Shown here piece after piece: positions 1-10,571 of a DNA stretch of 64,000 bases. A model generated the notes under the pieces. That model saw only the letters and a list, made by a program, of their open reading frames with translations. It was not told the DNA's origin and did not search any database. Location of the stretch: positions 118,216,536 through 118,280,535 of the forward strand of contig OY856187.1 of NCBI GenBank assembly GCA_963693315.1, in the 5' to 3' direction. The position numbers and the translations under genes were made by a program. Source of the DNA: Diogma glabrata. Taxonomy: Eukaryota; Arthropoda; Insecta; Diptera; Cylindrotomidae. The stretch's first letter is position 1. Every line of letters begins with the position of its first letter.

Positions 1-1036
1 TTAAATTTCTACTCCTAGTTCGTACCATTTGTTTGTTGTGATATTTGTTTACATAGGCGTCGTTATTTTTATTATAATTATTTTTAATTATCAAAATTTT
101 GTTATATTACCTACAAAATCATTAATATTTTTACTAGTTTTTGGTTTTCTATTGTAATTGTTTGAATTTCAATAGTAATTTATTAATTTTATGCATTTTT
201 TCTTGTCCATTTCAATGGGACCCCAACAGTTTTTTTAATATTTTAATCGAGGCCCTGAATATTCGCGCATGTGCAAATCAATATGCGCATAACAAACAAA
301 TTTCGTGTTCGCTGGTAAAAAAATTCTATTATACACATAAGTAAAATAAAACAAATGACGAATATTCTATATCGTTAGTTTATAAATTAGAAAAACAAAG
401 CCATTTAAAAAATTAATTTCGTTACTCGGTATGAAAGTTATTTGATAAGTTTGTTCAGTTTATTAACATCAAAGGTAGAATTTTTATGGAGGCTGTTGTA
501 ATATGGTTGTAGGACTGGAACATTATTGCATTGGTCTATAAGACAGTTCAAAGAATTAATTGAGCTGTAAAATCTGAAAGAAGTGAAATATGGTAATGAT
601 TGACTACGATCAATCTAAAAATATTAAACAGGTGTTCTCACATGCCACTGTAGATCGAGAAAACCCTTAAATAATATTGGGATGGTTGGTGGAAACGGAT
701 AAATGTTTATTCTGTCAATTAAAGTAAGATCATCCGCTAACCTTCTCGAAGAATGCAGTGCTCCACGGCATCGAATAATATATTAAAGGGTATGACCTGG
801 ATTCAGTCCTTCTCCTAATATTATTCTGAAATTCCTAAATGAGGTCGGATTTGAGTGGGTGCTCTAAATAGGTAAACACCAGCAAGGAGTTATAGCTAGG
901 GTACATAATAAGTATTGTTAATCGCTCTACAGTATTATACCACCATATTCAAATGCAATTTAATCAAAGCTGTATGTATGCTCATCGAATCCTAGTATTA
1001 TATAACTACATTATTGTGTAATTGGTTATCAATACT
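1..1036. other. Unassigned AT-rich sequence
   Basis: No ORF here resembles a protein family, and no repeat pairing with the rest of the window was seen. Positions about 480-960 are less AT-rich than the surroundings but have no long reading frame. This may be ordinary intergenic or intronic DNA. Confidence 0.5.
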
Positions 1037-1200
1037 CCCGACTAGCATTTTGTTCAGGCATGCCCTATTATGATCCGGCCCGGATCAGGGTGTAATAAGG
1101 TAAGACCAAATAGGGCATTCGCATCCGGCCCCTATCAGAAATCATACATGATTTCACTGATAGGGCACACCCTATTTGTCCTGATAAGGCACTCAAAAAA
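1037..1200. repeat. Left terminal repeat beginning CCCGACTAGCATTTTGT, with GATCCGG motifs
   Basis: The first 17 bases are repeated in inverted orientation at 15989-16005. The following 150 bp contain repeated motifs such as GATCCGG, CCCTATT and TGATAGGG. Related motif clusters occur at 13640-13770, 15820-15988 and 17894-17935. This looks like the subterminal region of a DNA transposon. The element could span 1037-16005 with later insertions inside it, or these could be two separate relics of one family. Confidence 0.5.
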
Positions 1201-3870
1201 ATATTGCAGGTAAGATTTACAAAATCGTTTTGTAAAATTGCTAACAAAATGTTTTTGTGAATTTACCAAAAAATCCTAAACTTTATAGAAAATTTTGTAT
1301 ACTTTTTTAAATATGAAAAACATTTGTAAACTTACCAATTGTTTTTGTGATTTGGATTAAAAATGTACAAAATCATAAATATTTCTAATTACAACTTTTT
1401 TTTATTGTTTTGACAAAAATATTTTTAAGATTATGTTGATTTTTTTTAATTTTAAATCATAAATCGTGTATCCATAACAAAATGAAAATCAATTGTACAA
1501 AATTTTGTAAAATCTTGTGAACAGAAAAATAACATTCTACAATTTTTGTTGTAAAACTTAATACGAATATTGAAGATTTTTTTTTAAACTTTACAAAGAG
1601 ACTTTTGCAATTTAAAAAATCAACAACTATTTTACAAAAAAAAATTCTTTTTACAAACACTTTTATAAAAGTTTATAAATTGAAGTCATAACGAAAATTG
1701 GTATTAAACCTTTTCAGTTACAATCTGGTTGTCTAAGTAGAAAAGTAATTTTTTTTTAAATTGTGCTAATTTAGTGGTCTATATATAATAAATTTAAATA
1801 GTGGTAGTGATAGTCTCTAGTTTGAACAGTATTAACATCATCGTCGTTTTAAATGATACTTTTGATGGTTAATATATAATAATTAATATTATGATGATAG
1901 TTTAAATTGTCGACTACGTTCAATTTTTATTGACAATAATAATGTAATAAAAATTAATCAAAATATGGCGACTGGCATAGCAGGTCAACTGGCGAGCTAT
2001 AATAAATCCGTTCCTTACTGAATGTATGGTAAGTTGTTTTAACTTAGAGTCTACATTCTTTATACATATGGGACGTTTTATCTCAAACGCATCAAGGCTG
2101 TGTTCAAAATTCTCTGTCGTAAAAAAATTTGTTTATGGCGCAAATATAAGCAAGATTATAGAGTTTCTTAAACTGTTTAACTGCTATACTTGTAAAATTC
2201 ATCGCATCTTTTAATAGAAACCGTTTTTTCAATTTTTTTAACTATTATATCAAAATGTTTAAGGGTATGTTCGTGTTTAGCAAGCAAAGGTCAGAAAAAG
2301 GGTTCAACTTTCAACGACTAATAGAATTTTGAGCTCAGCGTTGATCCGTTTGACGTGGTACATTCCATACATAGGTCAAAATCACGAATTTTAAACCAGA
2401 AATTCGGTTTTTTAACACAAACTTTTTGATTTGTTTTAACTTTTTTTTACAGTGGAAGAGAAAATAAAAAACAACATTTCATAAGGAAGAAAAGTTTTTG
2501 TAATCGCGAGTGATTCTCCCTTTAAGTTAGGTGTAATTTTAAAAACCACGAGTTTCATATATGTTCAATTTGATGTATTTCACTAACAACTTAACAACAA
2601 CTCAACCCAACAACGGCTTTCAATTTTTTTTTGTTTTAATGAATGAGTAAGTCTTTTTTTAATTAAAATAAATTCAATTACAGTTTTTGATTATTTGTTA
2701 TAAAAAGTATTAAAAAATAATAAGGGATGGAGGGTGGATATCTCCGTTAAATTTTATTTTTTGCCTTATAATTTCATTACTTTTCTACATAATACTAAAC
2801 ATTTAGATTTTGGCGATTTTTTTTTGGAAATTTAAAAAAAAACTAAAGAGATAGTAATTTATTCAAAAATTTCTATAATTTCCAAAAAATATCGCACAAA
2901 ACCCAATTTTTTGTGAATTAATAAAGTTTTAAAATTATAAAAGAAAATATAAAAAACAATCGATGAGATATAAACCTTATTATTTTTTAATTTTGCATAG
3001 TAAATTGTTAAAAAATTATAACTTAAAATATTATTATTAAAAATGTCTTTTTTTAACCTTTAAACACAACAAAAATTTTTAAATCTCATAGTAGCTCATT
3101 AAATTAAACATTTATAAAACTCGTGCTTTTTAAAAATTAACCCTAGATATAAAGGAAGAACTGTTCATGACAAAAAAATAATTGTTCATCGGCAGAACTA
3201 AACCAAAATTGGAGAAACACTTGTGTTACAAGACTAAAATTAATTAAATTCAACGCCTCAACGGGAGATATATTTCTTAATTTTCAACAGTAGAGCAAAC
3301 CATAGGGTTAGAAATGGGTAAGCATAAACATGCAGCATGTAAGTTTGATGAAAAAGTTGATAATTATTTATTTTTTAAATTTGTTTACAGACCGAAAAAG
3401 ATTTAAAATGGCAAAGTAAACCTATGCCACAAGAAAAAGTAAAACCATTTAGTGAAGTAGCATTTTTCTCAATATTATAACAAAGAGAAAAATATCCTTT
3501 TTTCACAATATTTTATCCTTTTATCCTTTTTTCACAATATTATAACAAAAGGATAATCTGCGATTTTATTTCATTTAATACACTACGTTAATATCACATT
3601 AAGTGACGAAAGAAAATGTAAAACAAACATGTAACTTTCTTTAGGATTTAGTGTTCCGGATCCCAAAAAAGTTTCCTTTTCCTGATGAATTAGAGAAACT
3701 GCGATTTTTAATTTAGTAATTTAGTAAACGAAAATTCATTCAACATACCGAATAGGCTTATAAAATATTGTAAAAAATTTTAACTAGAAATTATTTACAA
3801 AATATAGCAAATGTATGCAAAAAAAGTGTTTTATTTATTAACGGAGTTCCCATATGATACATGTGCATGT
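1201..3870. other. Unassigned AT-rich sequence, partly ACAAAAT-rich
   Basis: 1201-1680 is enriched in short words such as ACAAAAT and TTGTAAAA, and 13260-13620 has the same composition on the other side of the PLE. 3440-3560 contains a short repeated segment around CAATATTATAACAAA. The short ORFs here look random and resemble nothing I recognise. Confidence 0.4.
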
Positions 3871-4330
<460 letters not shown>

Positions 4331-4339
4331 AAAAAAAAA

Positions 4340-4921
4340 TTATCCGAAAAAATTAAATCTATTGCTAAAAATTACAATATCAACATTGCTTTGGAACCAA
4401 TAAATAAGTTAAAAAAAGTTTTCACACAAACTAAAGATTCATTAAATATATGGGATAAATCGTGTGTTGTTTATAAAATTAAGTGTAATCCTCCATGCTA
4501 TAAATGTTATATTGGTCAAACCAGCAAGAAATTATTTTTTAGGACAAAACAACATATGAATGACTACCACAACATAATAATTGATAATTCGCAAAATCCT
4601 AATATTAAAAAGCAAATCAAAAACAAATCATTTAATTTTAAACAATTAAAATTTACTGAAAGAAATTTAACGGACAAACATGGGCAAACTTCTTTAGTTT
4701 CTCATGGCTTAGCAAAATTTAAGGAAGGTGATGTTGAACATTTTAATTTTGAATCTGTTGAAGTTTTACTAACTGAACAAAATAAATTTAAAAGAGAATT
4801 TTTGGAGTCAACAGAAATTTTAAAACATGATAATAGCATTAATATCAAAACGGATTTGAGGAAGATTAGTGATATTTATTTTCCTATTTTGAAAAAACAT
4901 TTTTGCAAAAATTTATCTTAA
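4340..4921 (+). pseudogene. 5'-truncated PLE ORF tail with GIY-YIG endonuclease
   Basis: The open frame starts abruptly at 4340, where it matches position 11937 of the longer copy, and runs to a TAA at 4919-4921 (193 codons). It contains the C-terminal GIY-YIG nuclease: the VVYKIKC strand, a CxxCY cluster, the YIGQTSKKLFFRTKQH helix region, and a downstream acidic segment. There is no reverse transcriptase part, so this is a truncated insertion and cannot be autonomous. It is useful as a reference, because its frame stays open where the long copy is shifted near 12186. No start codon of its own is convincing. The GIY-YIG assignment is firm from the motif order. Confidence 0.85.
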
Positions 4922-5202
4922 CCTTGTCAAAATTGTAAAAAAATTTTATCAACTATTCCTTTGATTTTTGTAAACAAATTTGTTCTGTCATTTTTAGTTT
5001 ATATAAATGTTTTGTTTTCAGAAAGTTTTATTAACATAAACATTTTTTGAGATAATAGGAAAAAAACTATTTGGTTTATATAATTTGTTAATATTTTAAA
5101 TTTTTGCTTCAAGTTCATTTTTGTATTCATTTTTGATGGTTTTTTGAAGTTATTTTTATAACTTTTATTTGTTTTTTGTAAGTTATTTTCAAAAAAATTT
5201 TT
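4922..5202 (+). other. PLE 3' untranslated region
   Basis: T-rich sequence after the PLE stop codon, with no ORF. It is repeated almost base for base at 12515-12805 after the long copy, which supports two PLE copies in tandem. Confidence 0.75.
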
Positions 5203-5437
5203 TTGTTGAAAAATTTTAAAATGTTGTTGTATGTTTATAGAATCCCTGAAGATGACTGTAATTAGCAGTCGAAATATAGGATTTATAGAAATAAATAAAA
5301 CTTGTTTTAAATAATTTTTTAAAAAACAACATTTTCGACTATAAACACTTCAGTTATTAAAATATTTGAATAATATTAAAAGTCGAAGAGATATTAAATA
5401 TAAATTGATTATATATTTATGATCAAAATTTGCATAT
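5203..5437 (+). repeat. PLE pseudo-LTR, direct copy
   Basis: Present inverted at 4113-4330 and directly at about 12806-12964. It forms the 5' flank of the long PLE copy, whose ORF starts at 5481. It carries the hammerhead-like core. Confidence 0.85.
5235..5287 (+). ncRNA. Hammerhead-ribozyme-like motif in PLE pseudo-LTR
   Basis: The sequence reads, in order: a left arm TATAGAATCC; the core CTGAAGA at 5246-5252; stem II GACTG (5254-5258) pairing with CAGTC (5266-5270) across a seven-base loop; GAAA at 5271-5274; a very short stem III region TATA; and a right arm GGATTTATA that can pair with the left arm. This matches the type I hammerhead layout with a minimal stem III. Hammerhead motifs are known from PLE pseudo-LTRs. 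The proposed cleavage site is just before GGATT, near 5278. Activity is inferred, not shown. Confidence 0.65.
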
Positions 5438-5480
5438 ATAACTACGTGGAAGATTACAACACGGTATTTAATATACAAAT

Positions 5481-6140
5481 ATGGACAACAACACAACATT
5501 TTTTCAAAATATTACTACAACTTATAGCATCAAAACTACAAGATTTATGAATCAAATACAGAGAAAAGCTATTTTCATTTCCACAAATTCAGTAAGAAAA
5601 ATTTTCCTAATTAAGTGCAGACGTTTAGTAGTTTATCCTAATTTCATTTTAAATAAAATGAAAATTTTTGATTCCTTACAATATAAATTTGTAAAAGTTG
5701 ATAAGCAAATTCAAAACATGAAAAAATTATTAACCAAAAAATTATTGAATTGTGAAATTGATATTTGTATTTATCAATTAAAAATGAAACAAACAGAAAT
5801 ATCACATTGTATGGATAAAATTCAAGAAGTTTTATCTCCTGAAACTTTTGAATTTTTCAAGCTCAATTTATTAAATAAACATAATTTTACTGTCATAAAA
5901 TTCAAAGAAATTTTAACAAATAAATTGGATTATCTTTTACACATAAATTCAGGATCATCTAGGATCAATGATAATCAAATCTTAGTAACAAATCTAACTG
6001 ACTTAGTTTTACCTAATGAAGTAACTATGATTTTAGGTTTTGGTTCTAAATTTGCCTTACCATTCAATGACAACAAAAAAATTCCATTACAACAGATTTT
6101 AGCAGATGTTGAAAACTTAATTAATAATAATAATTTATCT
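5481..6140 (+). pseudogene. PLE ORF, N-terminal part, upstream of the hAT insertion
   Basis: ATG at 5481 opens 220 codons that end exactly at the hAT insertion. The stretch is lysine- and asparagine-rich. It has the general look of the PLE N-terminal domain, which precedes the reverse transcriptase, including a CRRL segment near residue 51. Beyond 6140 the frame runs into the hAT end. Removing the hAT and one copy of its 8-bp duplication restores the same frame at 10572, so this ORF was open when the hAT landed. The start is the first ATG after the pseudo-LTR. Function alone: RNA binding or structural role, inferred only. Confidence 0.8.
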
Positions 6141-6152
6141 CAGAGGCGTAGC

Positions 6153-6190
6153 CAGGGGGGGGGGGGGCGGGGGGGCGGTCCGCCCCGGGT
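6153..6190 (+). other. G-run block in hAT subterminal region
   Basis: Long uninterrupted G runs (13 and 7 bases) are followed by a GGTCCGCCCC hairpin-like segment. The C-run counterpart is at 54110-54143 in the second copy. It could form G-quadruplex or hairpin DNA. The run lengths are prone to sequencing error. Confidence 0.6.
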
Positions 6191-6194
6191 GTCA

Positions 6195-6635
6195 CCCGTT
6201 TTGGGGTGACACCCGATCGTAAAAAACTTAAACAAACCATCACAATGTTTTCAACGATAAATCACTTCGAAACCGTTTTGGGGTGACACCCGAACGTAAA
6301 CAACTTAAACAAACCATCACAATGTTTTCAATGATAAATCACTTCGAAACCGTTTTGGGGTGACACCCGAACGTAAAAAACATAAACAAACCATCACAAT
6401 GTTTTCAACGATAAATCACTTCGAAACCGTTTTGGGGTGACACCCGAACGTAAACAACTTAAACAAACCATCACAATGTTTTCAATGATAAATCACTTCG
6501 AAACCGTTTTGGGGTGACACCCGAACGTAAAAAACATAAACAAACCATCACAATGTTTTCAACGATAAATCACTTCGAAACCGTTTTGGGGTGACACCCG
6601 AACGTAAACAACTTAAACAAACCATCACAATGTCT
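6195..6635 (+). repeat. 77-bp minisatellite in hAT copy 1
   Basis: The word GGGGTGACACC recurs at 6203, 6280, 6357, 6434, 6511 and 6588, which gives a 77-bp period. Alternate units differ (AAAAACATAAAC versus AACAACTTAAAC), so the true period is a 154-bp dimer. Each unit contains the TIR-proximal motif GTTTTGGGGTGACACCCG. Confidence 0.95.
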
Positions 6636-6944
6636 CTATTCCAAAATTATTTCTAAAATATCCGCTTAACCTTACTACCTAATATATGTTTTACATTTCA
6701 AACAAATTAATTGCAAACACCTAAGGAAACTAACAAACAATCAAATTACCGTGTTTGTAAATGATCTCAAAATAATTTTTTTTCCTTTATCTTGAAACTC
6801 AAAGAATAAATTGAAATAGATTGTTTTTCAATGGACACAAAAATAATTACTGTGGAATAAAATGGCAGTTATGCAATTACTGCAGTTTTGCAAATTTTTG
6901 TAGGTTGATACATACTCATACTGTTTGTTTTCAGTTTTATATAT

Positions 6945-7330
6945 TTATATATTTGAATTAAATGAAAGTTTATCATTTAAAAGTACATTTTGTTGGGTTT
7001 TAAATACCTTGGAAATTTCAAACTCATCAAGTGATTCTTTTAAAGATCCTTGGCTACATAAATGTAAAGCCTTCAATTTTTTTTTAAAAGTGGTGTAGCT
7101 ATTGTTATTAACTATGTAAATGGTTTGCAAAAATAAACTTTAAATTTTGTTTATTTTTCTTCTTAGGCAGGTATTCCTTAAATCAGTCTTTAAAACATTT
7201 TCCGGTTTTCCCGATGTAAAATTTTTCACAAAAATCACATTCAATTTTGTAAATTATTGAGCATGATTCTAATTGGATATTTAATTTTGGTTTCAATTCT
7301 TTATATAAAATATCTTTAAGGATTTCATAC
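6945..7330 (-). pseudogene. GIY-YIG (PLE-type) fragment captured inside hAT copy 1
   Basis: On the minus strand the decayed frame reads SIIYKIECDFCEKFYIGKTG and then KCFKD, the core GIY-YIG pattern with its cysteine pair. A stop follows, and then a tail containing SLKESLDEFEIS and LNDKLSFNSNI. The same fragment is present in hAT copy 2 (52160-52500), so it entered the hAT before the copies separated. It differs clearly from the neighbouring PLE, so it derives from another PLE lineage. It is broken and not expected to act as a nuclease. Confidence 0.75.
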
Positions 7331-7602
7331 TTATATTTTTTTAAATAGTTCCTTATAATATTAGGCTATGATTTGTATATTCCATTTTATCAAATATTAT
7401 TTAATATAAGTTGTTACAAGGAAATTTAAATTAATTAATTTTCTTGCGGTGTATTTAGTCGTTAACACAGTGTACTTATTATGAACTATGTACCTATTAT
7501 GTATCCTACAAATATATTTAGAATTAATGCTTTGCTGATACCTATACTATAATTAAAAATATTTTTTTAGATTTCATTTAGCAAATATCCCAAAAAATAA
7601 AT

Positions 7603-10448
7603 ATGCCACGAGGAGTTCATAATTTTTAAAGAAAAAGTTGGTTCCAGAAGAGAAAGACCAAATCTATAAATATGTTACAAAACCCGATGATATCCAAGGT
7701 TCATCAAAAGAAACTGATTATCACGTTGATGCAACGAATGTTTCAGAGAATATTGGCTCATCTTCGGAAAGTAACAGCAACAATACAGAATTAATAATGA
7801 TAACCTATGATGACGAATTAGAAAGGAATAATGAAAATGACAGTGATAATGCCGCTAATGCTACTATCGAAGACAGTATTTGCATGGGTGAATCACTTCA
7901 GGACTTAAGAGATGTATCACATTGGAATATACTCGTCTTTGGTAATGTTCGCATTGAAATCATAAAAAAAGAAAGTGAACATTTTAAAATAGAGAAGGGT
8001 CGTTTGTTACTGTATCTAGACACGGGTTAGACATAAAAGGTGATGTTCGCCATCTTTCTAAAGAATGGTTTTATAAAATGATGAATAATGGTGAAAAAAT
8101 TCTACGGCCATGGATTGTTTATTCTCCTGTAAATAATAACTTGCGTCCTGTATTGCTTCTGCTGTCGTGTATTTGCTGTCACTAATAATAATAATACAAA
8201 ATCAACATTTACTACTGGATATCACAAGCGGTGGAAACTAAATCCCAAAGTGGCCGAGCATGAAACTTCAAATGAACATCTGGAGAATTTTGAAAAGTGG
8301 AAAACTTTGGAAATGAGGTTAAAAATTCATAAAACGATACGAGACGCAGCCTTGCAATTAATATATAATAAAAAACAGAAGTGGAAACATCTTTTATCAA
8401 GATTATTGGATATAACTTTGTTTTTATCTAAACAAAACCCAGCATTTCATGGACATGATGAAGGACAAAGTTCTTCAAATAAAGGCAATTTCTTAGAACT
8501 AACCAAACTATTGTCAAAGTATGATGTAGTGTTAAAAGAACACATTTTGAATTTGGAGCATGGTAAATCACCAAAAGTATCATATTTGTCACCAGATATA
8601 CAAAATGAGTTCATAAATGTTTTAGCGATCCACGTAAAGTTTAAGCTTGTCAACGAAATTAAATCGGTTAAATATTTTGGAATTATGTTTGATAGCACAC
8701 CTGACATTTCACATATTGATCAAATGTCAGAAGTGATTCGTTATGTAAAAATTGAAGGTAGTAAAGTGGAAATCAAGGAAGTATTCCTTGGATTTTTTTC
8801 TTTACGTGGAAAAAAGCCGCTGATTTAAGCGATGAAATTCTTACACTGAAAAAAAAATTGAAGAAATGATAACCTCATCTCGAAGATGGCAGTTTATTAT
8901 ATTCATGCAAAGAAAAGATATTTACAAACAATTTCACCGTGATTGGGACAACTACTCAGTACTCAGTAACATTTTCCTGATAACAGAATGAGGTGTAATT
9001 AAAATATAAAGTGCTATCCAATATAACAGTTGTTGAATAAAGTTAATAACTATTTCCATGAAAACATATTTCTTTGGCCTTATATCACGAATTTTTCATT
9101 TTAAAATTTAAGTATTTGAGATTAATTGAACTATATTTTATTTCCACATAAATATTTCATCTGATTGTCTCAACTGCATCGGCTTATCATTGTACGGTTG
9201 TTGAATCAATCTCGTATTTCGATTCGCCATATCTGCCCGCACGGTGAGGTTGAGACAACTGCATTTCGATTGGAAATAGGACATGTTTTTTTCAGTGTAA
9301 AAATCTTGAAAATGATGGTATAGATGTTATGAATTGTCGCTCCCAAAGGTTATGATAATGCAGCTGTTATGAGTAGTATACATGGAGAAGTGCAAGCTAT
9401 TATTAAAGCAAAAAATAACAAAGCAATTTTTGTGGGCTGCAAAGATCATTCAATTAATTTATACGGCCAACACTCGTCAGTGGAAGTCATTTTTACATGT
9501 TTTTCTGCTTCGACTAGCCGCTGGGAAGTACTTGCTAAACACAACAAAGCAACTGTTAAAATACTCTTAACAGCGCATTGGAGTGCTCATTATGGTGCAG
9601 TAAAAGTATTGGCCGAAAACTTTGATGGGATTGTGGCTGAAATTGAGAAGTTAAGTGATCAACAAGAAAATGTAGACACTAGAGGCGCTGCACAGAACCT
9701 TAACAATGCAGCATGTGATTTTTCGTTTCTTTGCTATCTTTTGTTTTGGAATGATATTCTAAGAGAAATAATATCTGTGCTCAGATTGGATTGCAAAGCA
9801 CGGGCTTGAATATTGATCAATTAGCTACAAAAATAGAGTCAATTCATAACGAAGTCTCATTGTAGAAGAGACAATAGATCTTGCTGCGAAAAAATCGGAG
9901 GACTATGACATTCCAATGGAAAGCCGAATTCGTCATAAAAACGCAAAAAACGAACGGGTGGTGAGTTTGCACCTGATGTTGGACTGACACTGAGAGCTCA
10001 ACTTAAAAAGGACATGTTGGAATGTCTTGACCGATTCAGTGTTGAGCTCCGAACTAGACTGAAGCCAGTTCAAGATTAAGCTTCATTGTTCGAGGTTGTG
10101 CAGACAAACATTTAGCTTTTGGCGAACAGTGAAGAGTTAAAATTATCGGTATCAAAATTAACTGGTTTTTATGATGCGGTATTGGCAACAGAACTCCTCA
10201 TAGAGATACAAAGGGTGAGGAGGCATTTAAAAGCGGCCAATGTTACAGTTTCTAACTGGGTGTACCTAGACTTTTTGAAATTCATCGTAGAATGGGATTT
10301 CTTAGAATTTCTTCCGAATCTTACGGTCGCACTAAAGTTATTTATGACTATTTGCGTATTAGTGACTTCGTGTGAGAGGAGTTTCAGCAAATTAAAATTA
10401 GTTAAAAATTACTTGCGGGCTTATAATAATAATGCTCATTTGTATTAA
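7603..10448 (+). pseudogene. hAT transposase (zinc-finger MYM/TTF-type), broken, copy 1
   Basis: Pieces appear in transposase order across several frames. They are: an acidic N-terminal region at 7638-8030; a TTF-like segment with YHKRWK and EHETSNEH near 8220-8290; the RNase H-like start KYFGIMFDSTPDISHIDQMS near 8670-8730; a GYDNAAVMSSIHG and KDHSINLYGQHS block at 9340-9480; and the hAT C-terminal dimerisation motif SCERSFSKLKLVKNYLR at 10367-10417. The gene is broken by frameshifts (near 8030 and 8160), a stop near 8826, a 454-bp MITE at 8844-9297 and further breaks after 9809. It encodes no full transposase. Such enzymes excise and integrate hAT DNA with 8-bp duplications. Confidence 0.88.
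8844..9297. mobile_element. 454-bp MITE (ends CACTGAAAAAA) inside hAT transposase, copy 1
   Basis: The ends are inverted CACTGAAAAAA and TTTTTTCAGTG, flanked by a TA on both sides (8842-8843 and 9298-9299). It has no coding capacity. The same 454-bp insertion sits at the same place in hAT copy 2 (50117-50570). A third, separate copy lies at 16859-17762. The TA duplication suggests a Tc1/mariner-superfamily MITE. Confidence 0.88.
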
Positions 10449-10571
10449 TTAAAAAAAATTATAAATTACGTTTATCGGTTTTTTATTATTATTGACAGTT
10501 TTTATTTTTGGGGTGACACCACAATATCCGCCCCGGGTGCCACCCATGCTAGCTACGCCACTGATTTATCT

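Larger units (their letters stand above)
6141..10563 (+). mobile_element. hAT transposon copy 1, inserted in the PLE ORF
   Basis: Ends CAGAGGCGTAGCCAGG and the inverse of CAGTGGCGTAGCTAGC are TIRs. The 8-bp duplication ATTTATCT lies at 6133-6140 and 10564-10571, as expected for hAT. Inside, in order: a G-rich subterminal block, a 77-bp minisatellite, a reversed GIY-YIG fragment, a broken transposase gene, and a 454-bp MITE inside that gene. A second copy lies reversed at 48851-54157. Copy 1 is 4,423 bp and copy 2 is 5,307 bp. The difference lies mainly in the minisatellite and about 400 bp next to it. Confidence 0.93.

Noticed and set aside
6195..6635. The regular repeats considered as a CRISPR array
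   Set aside because: The 77-bp units are contiguous, near-identical and without unique spacers, and they lie inside a eukaryotic hAT. The 20-21 bp arrays at 39.4 and 41.0 kb also lack unique spacers.
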